From an uncultured Hungatella sp. (lineage in GTDB: Bacteria; Bacillota; Clostridia; Lachnospirales; Lachnospiraceae), in NCBI GenBank assembly GCA_959018155.1, contig CAUEKH010000007.1, forward strand, positions 1-19,967: DNA of 19,967 nt, in the 5' to 3' direction. The notes beneath the pieces are model-generated. The model ran no database searches. It saw only the letters and a list, made by a program, of their open reading frames with translations, and was not told where the DNA came from. Numbering within the stretch: the first letter of the stretch is position 1; the number at the start of each line of letters is the position of its first letter. Of this stretch, positions 13,156 through 19,967 are shown piece by piece. Position numbers and translations under genes: made by a program.

Positions 13156-14379
13156 ATGACAGTGGAATTTAAGAGCAGTTTTAAGGTAAATGCGACATTA
13201 ATCCCCAATGAATTTATCGACAACCACATGGCGAATGTGAGCGGGGAATACATGAAAGAATACTTATATCTGCTCCGCCATGAGGGGGAGGAGGTGACTC
13301 TGGCCATGATCGCGGACGCGCTCAACCATACGGAGGCGGACGTGGCCCGGGCAGTTTCCTACTGGAAAAAGGCGGGGATTTTAACGGATGCCGGGCTGGA
13401 CGCCGGTTTCTCTGCGGGAGAGAGAAGACCGGAGGCAGGTCGGCCCATTCAGGCCCGGATGGCGAGTGGGGCCAATGGTGCCGGGACAGGAAGTGCGGTC
13501 AATGTGGCCGGTGCTGCCAACATGGCGGGTGTCGCCAATATGGCCGGTGCTGCCGGTGTTTCCTCTTCCGCGAGTGCAATGACAACTGCCGGTGCCGCGA
13601 CAACCACCGCGATTTCCGACGCAGCAGGTTTCTCTCCTGCGTCTTCCGTGACGCCGGGTACAGATTCGGTGAAGGCGCCGCGCCCGGTTTATACTCCGGA
13701 GCAGATTAGCGGCCTTGCCGGGGACGAGGACTTTTCCCAGCTGCTTTACATTGTCCAGAAGTATTTAAACAAAGTGTTTACCCAGAGGGAGTGCGAGGTT
13801 TTCGCCTACCTTTATGACGGACTCCACATGTCGGCGGAACTGCTGGAATACTTAGTGGAGTACTGTGTTCAGGGCGGCCATACCAGTATGCGGTACATAG
13901 AGACGGTTGCTATCAACTGGCATGAGAGGGGCTTAAAAACAGTGGATGAGGCGAAGTCGTACGCCTCCAGCTATTCGAAGGACTCTTTTGCGGTGATGAA
14001 GGCCTTTGGCATCAATGACAGAAGTCCGGCCGCACCGGAACGTGATATGATTGAGCGGTGGTTCGGCACTTACGGATTTACGAAGGAACTCGTCTTAGAG
14101 GCGTGTAACCGCACCATAGAGGCCATTCACTCGCCCAGCTTTAAGTATGCTGAGAAGATACTTTCCGAGTGGAAAAAGGCCGGCGTCCGCAGGCTGGAAG
14201 ATGTCAGACATTTAGATGAGCAGCGGGCCGGCCGTACTCAGGGAAAGAAGCAGACCGCGTCAGAGCAGAAAAATGCTGCCGGCGGGCGCAGCCGGTCGGG
14301 CCAGAATCAGTTTCAGAATTTCCCCCAGAGGGATGTGGACTACGATGCGCTGGTGCTGCAGCAGCTGAAAGAGCAGTAA
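13156..14379 (+). CDS. DnaD-domain replication initiation protein
   Basis: A 407-aa cytoplasmic protein of the DnaD/DnaB-like primosome family, which helps load the replicative helicase in Firmicutes. The N-terminal winged-helix-like region is at about 15-75. A low-complexity Ala/Gly/Met/Ser/Thr linker (about 100-175) includes three 18-bp DNA repeats at 13501-13554. Two DnaD C-terminal-type domains follow (about 190-262 and 275-350), each ending in the YxxxIxxxW signature: YIETVAINW (247-255) and YAEKILSEW (331-339). The C-terminus is polar and Gln-rich. AAGGTG lies 5 nt from the ATG. It sits 119 nt upstream of the DnaC-type loader on the same strand, and the two probably act together. Confidence 0.88.
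   Translation: MTVEFKSSFKVNATLIPNEFIDNHMANVSGEYMKEYLYLLRHEGEEVTLAMIADALNHTEADVARAVSYWKKAGILTDAGLDAGFSAGERRPEAGRPIQARMASGANGAGTGSAVNVAGAANMAGVANMAGAAGVSSSASAMTTAGAATTTAISDAAGFSPASSVTPGTDSVKAPRPVYTPEQISGLAGDEDFSQLLYIVQKYLNKVFTQRECEVFAYLYDGLHMSAELLEYLVEYCVQGGHTSMRYIETVAINWHERGLKTVDEAKSYASSYSKDSFAVMKAFGINDRSPAAPERDMIERWFGTYGFTKELVLEACNRTIEAIHSPSFKYAEKILSEWKKAGVRRLEDVRHLDEQRAGRTQGKKQTASEQKNAAGGRSRSGQNQFQNFPQRDVDYDALVLQQLKEQ
13501..13554 (+). repeat. Three 18-bp tandem repeats in the DnaD-protein linker
   Basis: Units at 13501, 13519 and 13537 share the pattern AAyrTGGCsGGTGyyGCC and encode N-V/M-A-G-A/V-A. They extend a flexible linker in frame. Confidence 0.7.
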
Positions 14380-14485
14380 ACGGAAGAGCAGCAGAAAGCG
14401 GAAGCGCAGCAGTAAGTGGAAGGAACGGCAGCAAGCGGAAGAGCAGCAGGAAACGAAAGCACAGCAGTAATTAAAAGAACAGCAG
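14380..14485 (+). pseudogene. Decayed Gln-rich repeat tail of the DnaD protein
   Basis: After the TAA at 14377-14379 the same frame continues as TEEQQKAEAQQ before another TAA. AGCAGCAG-type units (for example GAAGAGCAGCAG at 14383-14394 and again near 14437-14448) recur to about 14485. The last sense residues QQLKEQ match this composition, so a longer Gln/Glu/Lys repeat tail seems to have been cut by stop codons and a frame change. It fills the gap to the loader gene, whose AAAGGAGG ribosome site follows at 14486-14493. Confidence 0.5.
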
Positions 14486-14498
14486 AAAGGAGGCGTAC

Positions 14499-15494
14499 AT
14501 GTCACTTAGTAATTCCCAGTTTGATGCCATCATGCGCACGTATCAGCAGCAGCAGCTGAAGGATCTTCATGAGAAGGAAGCGCGTGTGGCGGAGATTTAT
14601 CAGAAAATTCCGGTCATGAAGGAACTGGACAATTCCATCAGCACGAAAGCGGTAGCCTGTGCAAGACGGCTGCTGGACGGGGATCAGGGCGCGCTTCATG
14701 AGCTTAAGATGGAGATTGCCGATTTAAGAGAGCAGAAGGCCATCCTTTTAAGAGCCTCAGGCTACCCGCCGGATTACATGGAGATGCGGTATCTCTGCCC
14801 GGACTGTAAAGATACTGGTTACTCCGATGGCAGGAAATGCCACTGTTTCCGGCAGGCGGAGATGAAATATCTATATGCGCAGTCCAACATTGAAGAAGTA
14901 ATTACACGGGAAAATTTTTCTACCTTTTCATTTGATTATTTTGATGACACAGCAGTGAATCCGATTCTCGGTCGAACGGTGCGGCAGTACATGGAACAGG
15001 TGGTGGCTACGTGCCGCGGGTTCGTAGAGAAGTTTGATACGGAGCATGGCAACCTTTTATTTACCGGTCCCACCGGGGTGGGAAAGACATTTTTAACCAA
15101 CTGCATTGCCAAAGAACTGATTGATAAGTACTGCTCAGTGATTTATTTATCAGCCAATGATTTATTTGAGGTTTTTTCAAAGAACCGGTTCGAATACCAT
15201 ACAGAGGAAGAGATGAAAGGAATGTACCAGTACATTCTGGAATGTGATTTGCTGATTATTGATGATTTGGGAACGGAGTTAAATAACAGCTTCACCTCGT
15301 CTCAGCTGTTTTACTGCATTAACGAGCGGCTGAATTCTCAGAAGTCCACGATCATTTCCACCAATCATCCGATGAATGAGCTGCGTGACCGCTACACAGA
15401 ACGTGTCACTTCCCGTCTTATCAGCAAATATACGGTAATTCCGCTGTACGGAGACGATATTCGAATCAGAAAGAAAGCAAAAAGAGTTGATTAA
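14499..15494 (+). CDS. DnaC/DnaI-type helicase loader ATPase
   Basis: A 331-aa AAA+ ATPase that would deliver the replicative helicase to single-stranded DNA at initiation. Helical N-terminal region (1-90), then a putative zinc site with C100, C103, C114 and C116 (CPDCKDTGYSDGRKCHC). The ATPase core has Walker A GPTGVGKT (190-197), Walker B LLIIDD (251-256), a sensor-1-like STNHP (287-291) and a conserved RYTERVTSRL near 298-307 with a likely arginine finger. This order matches the DnaI/DnaC family, and pairing with a DnaD-domain gene supports the helicase-loading role over an IstB transposition role. AAAGGAGG lies 5 nt before the ATG. Confidence 0.9.
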   Translation: MSLSNSQFDAIMRTYQQQQLKDLHEKEARVAEIYQKIPVMKELDNSISTKAVACARRLLDGDQGALHELKMEIADLREQKAILLRASGYPPDYMEMRYLCPDCKDTGYSDGRKCHCFRQAEMKYLYAQSNIEEVITRENFSTFSFDYFDDTAVNPILGRTVRQYMEQVVATCRGFVEKFDTEHGNLLFTGPTGVGKTFLTNCIAKELIDKYCSVIYLSANDLFEVFSKNRFEYHTEEEMKGMYQYILECDLLIIDDLGTELNNSFTSSQLFYCINERLNSQKSTIISTNHPMNELRDRYTERVTSRLISKYTVIPLYGDDIRIRKKAKRVD

Positions 15495-15495
15495 C

Positions 15496-15524
15496 TTGAC
15501 TATTTCGGCGCATAATGATATAAA
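15496..15524 (+). promoter_or_regulatory. Strong promoter for the PRPP synthetase gene
   Basis: TTGACT at 15496-15501 and TATAAA at 15519-15524 are spaced by 17 bp, starting 2 bases after the loader gene's stop codon. It gives the downstream genes their own transcription. Confidence 0.75.
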
Positions 15525-15566
15525 AGAAACGTTGTAAGACAAACGGATACGTTGGAGGAGAAGAAC

Positions 15567-16745
15567 ATGCTATACGAAGAGAAGACGATTGAGACGATTC
15601 CTGTGGGACCGCTGGGCCTGATTCCACTGAAAAGCTGCGTACAGCTTGGGAATAAAGTAAATGATTATCTGGTGGACTGGAGACGGGAACGTGAGAGCGA
15701 ACACAAGTCCACGATTGCATTTTCCGGTTATCAGAGAGAGTCCTATATCATTGGGGCCAATACCCCGAGATTCGGTACAGGAGAGGCAAAGGGAACACTG
15801 GAGGAATCTGTCCGCGGTGACGACCTTTATATCATGGTGGATGTATGTAACTACAGCCTGACCTATTCCCTCTGCGGGATGACGAACCACATGTCCCCGG
15901 ACGACCATTTCCAGGATTTAAAACGTGTGATTGCGGCGGCAGCCGGTAAAGCGCGCAGGATTAACGTGATCATGCCATTCTTATATGAGAGCAGACAGCA
16001 TCGCCGTTCCGGCCGTGAGTCTCTTGACTGCGCTCTGGCGCTTCAGGAACTGGTGAATATGGGAGTGGAGAATATCATTACTTTTGACGCCCATGACCCA
16101 AGAGTCCAGAATGCCATTCCGTTAAAGGGTTTTGAGACGGTACAGCCAATCTATCAGTTTATCAAGTACCTTCTGAAGGAGGAAAAGGAACTGCAGATCG
16201 ACAGCGACCATATGATGGTGATCAGTCCGGATGAAGGCGGTATGGCGCGTGCCGTATATTTTGCCAATGTCCTGGGTCTTGATATGGGTATGTTCTACAA
16301 ACGCCGCGACTATACGAAGATCGTCAATGGACGCAATCCGATTGTGGCTCATGAGTTCCTGGGAAGCAGCGTGGAAGGCAAGGATGTCATCATTGTAGAT
16401 GATATGATTTCTTCCGGCGAGAGTATGCAGGATGTGGCCAAAGAGTTGAAGAGCAGAAAGGCAAGGAAGGTATTTATCTGTTCCACTTTCGGTCTGTTCA
16501 CCAACGGCTTAGCCAAGTTCGATGAGTATTATGAGAAGGGCCTGACTGACCGGATTCTCACCACGAATCTCGTATATCAGACACCGGATTTACTTTCCAG
16601 ACCGTATTATATCAACGTAGATATGAGCAAATACATCGCGCTCATTATTGATAATTTAAATCACGACGCGTCCTTAAGCGAACTGCTGAATCCGACGAAG
16701 CGGATTAACAGACTCTTAGAGCGGTATCGCGCCGGTGACAGGTAA
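15567..16745 (+). CDS. prs: Ribose-phosphate pyrophosphokinase, long form
   Basis: Makes PRPP from ribose-5-phosphate and ATP for nucleotide, histidine and tryptophan synthesis; cytoplasmic. Diagnostic segments: YESRQHRRSGRES at 140-152, ITFDAHDPRVQNAIP at 171-185, and the PRPP-binding loop IIVDDMISSGESM at 275-287. At 392 aa it is about 75 residues longer than the usual form of roughly 315 aa; the extra sequence is N-terminal (about 1-85) and internal. This long version is, as far as I recall, common in Lachnospiraceae. ATG 15567 has GGAGGAG 6 nt upstream; the frame is open back to TTG 15552. brnQ begins 4 nt after the stop. Confidence 0.9.
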   Translation: MLYEEKTIETIPVGPLGLIPLKSCVQLGNKVNDYLVDWRRERESEHKSTIAFSGYQRESYIIGANTPRFGTGEAKGTLEESVRGDDLYIMVDVCNYSLTYSLCGMTNHMSPDDHFQDLKRVIAAAAGKARRINVIMPFLYESRQHRRSGRESLDCALALQELVNMGVENIITFDAHDPRVQNAIPLKGFETVQPIYQFIKYLLKEEKELQIDSDHMMVISPDEGGMARAVYFANVLGLDMGMFYKRRDYTKIVNGRNPIVAHEFLGSSVEGKDVIIVDDMISSGESMQDVAKELKSRKARKVFICSTFGLFTNGLAKFDEYYEKGLTDRILTTNLVYQTPDLLSRPYYINVDMSKYIALIIDNLNHDASLSELLNPTKRINRLLERYRAGDR

Positions 16746-16749
16746 AAGA

Positions 16750-18066
16750 ATGAAGAAACTTTCGAAACGTAAGGTGTGCCTGGCTGGGCTTACACTCTTC
16801 TCCATGTTTTTCGGGGCGGGAAATTTAATTTTTCCGCCCTTTTTGGGTGCTTTGGCCGGGAGTTCTGTCTGGATCTCCATGGCCGGGTTTGCGCTGACTG
16901 CTATCGGATTCCCGATACTCGGGGTGATTGCCGTTGCCCGGGCCGGCGGCCTTCCGGAACTGGCGGGAAGAGTCCATCCCCGGTTTGCGTCGGTATTTAC
17001 ATTGCTTATCTATCTGTCAATTGGCCCCTGTCTGGCAATTCCGAGGACGGCCAGCACCTCCTTTGAGATGGCAGTCATGCCGTTTCTCGGGGAAGGCAGT
17101 CCGGGAGGCATGGTCAGGCTTTTCTACTCCGTGGTCTTCTTTGTCATTGCATGTGTGGTGGCGCAGAAACCGGACCGCCTGACAGAACGGCTGGGAAAGG
17201 TGCTGACGCCGTGCCTTCTGACTCTGATTGCCGTCGTATTTGTCGGCTGTGTGGTCAACCCGGCCTCCGGTTACGGTCAGCCGGTGCAGGCTTACGCCAG
17301 AAATCCCCTGGTCAGAGGTTTCCTGGAAGGATATTTGACCATGGATACCATAGCGGCCCTCAATTTCGGAATCATCATCTCTCTGAATATTCAGGCTATG
17401 GGAATTACAGAGGAGCCGGCAGTGGTCCGTGAGACCGTCCGGGCGGGGCTGGTAGCAGGAGTTGTCCTGCTTCTCGTATACAGCGCTCTGGCCCATGTAG
17501 GCGCCGTTACAGGCGGGGCTGTGGGCGTTTCGTCCAATGGCGCGCAGACGTTAAACCAGGCGGTTCGAATCCTGTTTGGCCGGCCGGGGATGGTGCTTCT
17601 GGCAGCTATCTTTTTCATCGCCTGTTTAAACACGTGTATCGGACTGATTAGCTGCTGCAGCAAATACTTCTGTACCATTCTGCCCTGCTTTTCCTATCGG
17701 ATCTGGTCGGTGCTCTTTGCGGCGGTCAGTCTGGTGATAGCCAATGTGGGGCTGGATAAGATTTTAGAGGTGTCCGTACCGGTGCTGAACGCTATTTATC
17801 CGGTTGCGATTGTGCTGATTCTCCTGTCATTTCTCTTCCGTGATGGAAAGCGATGGAGAGCCGTGTACGTGTCAGGGGTGGCGCTGACAGGGACGGCCAG
17901 TATTCTGCTGGCGTCCGAGCAGGCCGGAGTTAAATGGCTTCACGATATGGTGGCGGTTCTGCCGTTTTACAGCCTGGAACTGGGCTGGGTAGTGCCGGCG
18001 GTTGTGGGGACTGTGGCGGGGATTTGTTATTGCGTTTGCAGGTGGGGGAAGGTATTTTCAGATTGA
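16750..18066 (+). CDS. brnQ: Branched-chain amino acid:cation symporter (LIVCS family)
   Basis: A 438-aa inner-membrane permease for Leu, Ile and Val driven by Na+ or H+. The signature LFSMFFGAGNLIFPPFLG sits at about residues 16-33 in the first membrane helix, and roughly 12 hydrophobic segments follow along the protein, as expected for BrnQ. ATG 16750 is used; a GTG at 16735 in the same frame overlaps prs and lacks a ribosome site. The site for 16750 is weak (AGG, 7 nt), so translation may be coupled to prs, whose stop is 4 nt upstream. It ends near a hairpin at 18076-18110. Confidence 0.92.
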   Translation: MKKLSKRKVCLAGLTLFSMFFGAGNLIFPPFLGALAGSSVWISMAGFALTAIGFPILGVIAVARAGGLPELAGRVHPRFASVFTLLIYLSIGPCLAIPRTASTSFEMAVMPFLGEGSPGGMVRLFYSVVFFVIACVVAQKPDRLTERLGKVLTPCLLTLIAVVFVGCVVNPASGYGQPVQAYARNPLVRGFLEGYLTMDTIAALNFGIIISLNIQAMGITEEPAVVRETVRAGLVAGVVLLLVYSALAHVGAVTGGAVGVSSNGAQTLNQAVRILFGRPGMVLLAAIFFIACLNTCIGLISCCSKYFCTILPCFSYRIWSVLFAAVSLVIANVGLDKILEVSVPVLNAIYPVAIVLILLSFLFRDGKRWRAVYVSGVALTGTASILLASEQAGVKWLHDMVAVLPFYSLELGWVVPAVVGTVAGICYCVCRWGKVFSD

Positions 18067-18075
18067 GATTATATT

Positions 18076-18110
18076 GTGCCGGAAATCAGAAATGAGTGAT
18101 TTTCCGGCAC
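18076..18110. terminator. Hairpin between convergent brnQ and the amidohydrolase gene
   Basis: GTGCCGGAAA at 18076-18085 pairs perfectly with TTTCCGGCAC at 18101-18110, with a 15-nt loop that can pair further. T-runs on either side are weak (GATTTAATT on plus, AATATAATC on minus), so it may act as a modest bidirectional terminator. Confidence 0.5.
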
Positions 18111-18138
18111 GATTTAATTATCCTGGAATGCGGTTTTT

Positions 18139-19005
18139 TTACTGAAAATAGAGTCGCAGTGCATTTTCACGTACGATTTTTTTATATGCTGATTCAGAGA
18201 GTTTGCCAATTTTGTACATTTCATCAAGCCATGCGCCCAGAGGAAAGACCATCCCGGTGTTAAGCATATCGGTAGCGAAAAAGAGCCGGTCGGCAAATTT
18301 TTCCAGAAAATCAAGGCCGAATTCAGGGTCGCGCATGATTGCCTGGCCGGCGCTGTGGGCGCTTAAATCGCCGTATAAATTTTGGTATGTCTCAAATAAT
18401 GTCACGACACGGCCGCCAGGGATGACAGGGCCCTGTCCCCAGGCATTTCTCTCTTCTTTTTCTGTCGGTGCGTCTTTACTTATTTCAATCCAGAAAGTGG
18501 GACTATGGGCCATAAAAACAGTTTGGGGATACTTCATTAATGCTTTTTCCAGCAACGGCAGTCCCGGCTTGTCGACGATTCCATAGCTGTAACCTGTCTC
18601 CGGACTCATGTGGAAGGTAATCGGCATCCGGAGTTTTCCTGCCGCTTCAAAAATGGCTTCCAGCAGGGGATCATCAATTCTGCGGTTGATTGTCAATTCC
18701 CCTATGCCTACGGCCCCATTTTGTTTATGCTGTTCTAAAGTGGCATATACGTCTTCCGGCTCTGTTTCATCGTAATTACACATGTAGGCATAATATTCCG
18801 GGTACTGTTCATGAATTGCCCTGGCATCCTCATTAGAGCACAGACCATTTCCGCAGTTTTTTCCGGTGGGAAGTATAATTCCTTTTTCTATTCCCAGTTC
18901 TTTTAAATGCGGCAGCATTTCTTTTGCACTGCTAATCAGTCTGCCCGTATCGTCCTGATAAGTTTCCGGTCTTAAATGCAAATGAATATCAATTTTTTTC
19001 GTCAT
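18139..19005 (-). CDS. Amidohydrolase-family metal-dependent hydrolase
   Basis: A 288-aa TIM-barrel hydrolase of the amidohydrolase-2 type (PF04909-like). Metal ligands are visible in order: H8-L-H10 in DIHLHL, E103 in GIGELTI, H132 in TFHMSPE, H167 in MAHSPT, and D246 in FATDM. Relatives include decarboxylases and lactonases or hydrolases of cyclic sugar acids; the substrate is not determined. AGGAG lies 7 nt before the ATG, and the gene starts 11 nt after the permease stop, so it is the last visible gene of a sugar ABC transporter operon. Action on the imported compound or its breakdown product is inferred from this. Confidence 0.85.
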   Translation of the reverse strand: MTKKIDIHLHLRPETYQDDTGRLISSAKEMLPHLKELGIEKGIILPTGKNCGNGLCSNEDARAIHEQYPEYYAYMCNYDETEPEDVYATLEQHKQNGAVGIGELTINRRIDDPLLEAIFEAAGKLRMPITFHMSPETGYSYGIVDKPGLPLLEKALMKYPQTVFMAHSPTFWIEISKDAPTEKEERNAWGQGPVIPGGRVVTLFETYQNLYGDLSAHSAGQAIMRDPEFGLDFLEKFADRLFFATDMLNTGMVFPLGAWLDEMYKIGKLSESAYKKIVRENALRLYFQ

Positions 19006-19016
19006 AAGATTCTCCT

Positions 19017-19862
19017 TTATCCTTTTATTCCTGTTGTAGCAACTCCTTCAACCAATTGTTTTTGAAATACAAAAAATATAATTAAAATAGGAACGAGAGA
19101 CAGGATTGCCATTGCGAACATGGCTCCATAATCAGAGGAAGAGCCTGGATCGGCAAACAGCTTCAGCGCCAGCGATACCGGATACTGTTCCACCTTATTA
19201 ATATACAGCAAGGCGGACATGAAGTCATCCCATCTCCACATAAAAGAAAAGATTGCGCTGGTTACAAAAGCCGGCTGCATCAGAGGGAGAATGATTCTTG
19301 TAAAGATGGAATAATAGGAACAGCCGTCAATCTGCGCCGCTTCATCCAGTTCCTTTGGGATTCCTCCGATAAAGTTCATCATCAGATAAATAAAAAAGCC
19401 CTGTATCGCAAACCAGTAAGGGACAATCAGGGGGGCAAAACTGCCTACCCAGCCTAGTTTTTTATACCATAAATACTGCGGTACCATCAGGATCTGCCCC
19501 GGAAGCATCATAGAGGCCAGCATTGCGGCAAATAATATTTTCTGCCCTTTAAATGGACATCTGGCAAAGCTATAGGCAACGAGAGATGAGGACAGCAGCG
19601 TTCCAATTGAGGCAAGGATGGTAATGACAGCGGAATTCTTAAAAAAGATGCTGAATGTACCGACGCCGAAACCGCGCCAGCCATTGATGTAATTATCAAA
19701 CGTGATTCTACCTGGAATTAACTGACCTGCCGTAGTGAAAATGGTGTTGGTTTCCTTGAAAGAACTCATCACCATCCAAATCATAGGATAAAGCATAAAC
19801 AGTCCCACTATAGAGACTAAAACATGATAAACCACTCTCTGGAATGTTTTTTTTCGTTTCAT
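19017..19862 (-). CDS. Sugar ABC transporter permease, MalG/CUT1 type
   Basis: A 281-aa inner-membrane permease with about six hydrophobic segments (first at about 12-33, last at about 249-266). The EAA loop that contacts the ATPase is ELDEAAQIDGCSYYSIFTRI at 171-190, and the N-terminal GLFMLYPMIWMVMSSFK is typical of MalG-like CUT1 subunits. The C-terminus ends VEGVATTGIKG as usual for the family. AGGAGGATGAC precedes the ATG. It partners with the MalF-like permease immediately upstream; substrate-binding protein and ATPase are not in the window. The transported sugar cannot be read from sequence. Confidence 0.92.
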   Translation of the reverse strand: MKRKKTFQRVVYHVLVSIVGLFMLYPMIWMVMSSFKETNTIFTTAGQLIPGRITFDNYINGWRGFGVGTFSIFFKNSAVITILASIGTLLSSSLVAYSFARCPFKGQKILFAAMLASMMLPGQILMVPQYLWYKKLGWVGSFAPLIVPYWFAIQGFFIYLMMNFIGGIPKELDEAAQIDGCSYYSIFTRIILPLMQPAFVTSAIFSFMWRWDDFMSALLYINKVEQYPVSLALKLFADPGSSSDYGAMFAMAILSLVPILIIFFVFQKQLVEGVATTGIKG

Positions 19863-19874
19863 GTCATCCTCCTG

Positions 19875-19967
19875 TCATTCCTGGTCGTAAACCCAATATT
19901 TCTTTGTTTTGAATAAAAAAAGTGTCAGCAGGCCGATAAAGGCCAGCATTGTCCATGCCATGGCAGA
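19875..19967 (-). CDS. C-terminus of a MalF-type sugar ABC permease (5' part outside window)
   Basis: The last 30 residues are visible: a hydrophobic helix (AMAWTMLAFIGLLTLFLF) followed by KTKKYWVYDQE and a stop at 19877-19875. A final membrane helix plus a basic, aromatic tail is typical of CUT1 MalF/UgpA-like permeases, and the position 12 nt upstream of the MalG-type gene supports this. Confidence 0.8.
   Translation of the reverse strand, partial: SAMAWTMLAFIGLLTLFLFKTKKYWVYDQE

Noticed and set aside
14499..15494. IstB-type transposition helper ATPase from an insertion sequence
   Set aside because: No transposase or terminal repeats are nearby, the N-terminal zinc motif fits DnaI/DnaC loaders, and it follows a DnaD-domain gene.

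Overview
The window looks like a chromosomal segment of a Clostridia (Firmicutes) genome, most likely Lachnospiraceae or Clostridium cluster XIVa. The support is moderate GC, strong AGGAGG-type ribosome binding sites on nearly every gene, sigma-A-type promoters, and a murC, DnaD-domain protein, DnaC/DnaI-type loader, long PRPP synthetase series. The genus assignment is inference.

Left edge (1-1730): a truncated PrpR_N-type sensory regulator on the minus strand diverges from a D-2-hydroxyacid (glycerate-type) dehydrogenase, which ends at a strong 14-bp terminator.

Accessory block (about 1770-10390): this is the most unusual part. A 235-aa protein resembling the DIP1984/septicolysin family is followed by an aberrant tRNA-like gene (bulged acceptor stem, C at position 33, nominal UAU anticodon, no encoded CCA). 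Short inverted and direct repeats flank that RNA. Next come a two-gene minus-strand operon (an unknown protein and a DUF7448-like protein, overlapping by 7 nt), then a plus-strand operon of metallophosphoesterase, 568-aa coiled-coil-rich protein, second metallophosphoesterase and two unknown proteins. A third, convergent metallophosphoesterase carries a 15-bp minisatellite that encodes NNPYK repeats. Phosphoesterases, a tRNA mimic and a DIP1984-like protein together suggest an RNA-repair or RNA-stress island. No RNA ligase or SPFH/slipin gene lies in the window, so this stays a hypothesis.

Core block (10.4-18.1 kb): an HTH protein of unknown role, murC (cell wall), an intergenic cluster of five DnaA boxes with two hairpins, a DnaD-domain protein and a DnaC/DnaI-type helicase loader (replication initiation), a long ribose-phosphate pyrophosphokinase with its own promoter, and a branched-chain amino acid transporter (brnQ). 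The DnaA boxes sit directly upstream of the two helicase-loading genes, which suggests a replication-control circuit.

Right edge (18.1 kb to end, minus strand): the 3' end of a CUT1-type sugar ABC permease operon (MalF-like fragment, MalG-like permease) is followed closely by an amidohydrolase-family metal-dependent hydrolase, which looks like an uptake-plus-catabolism operon continuing beyond the window.
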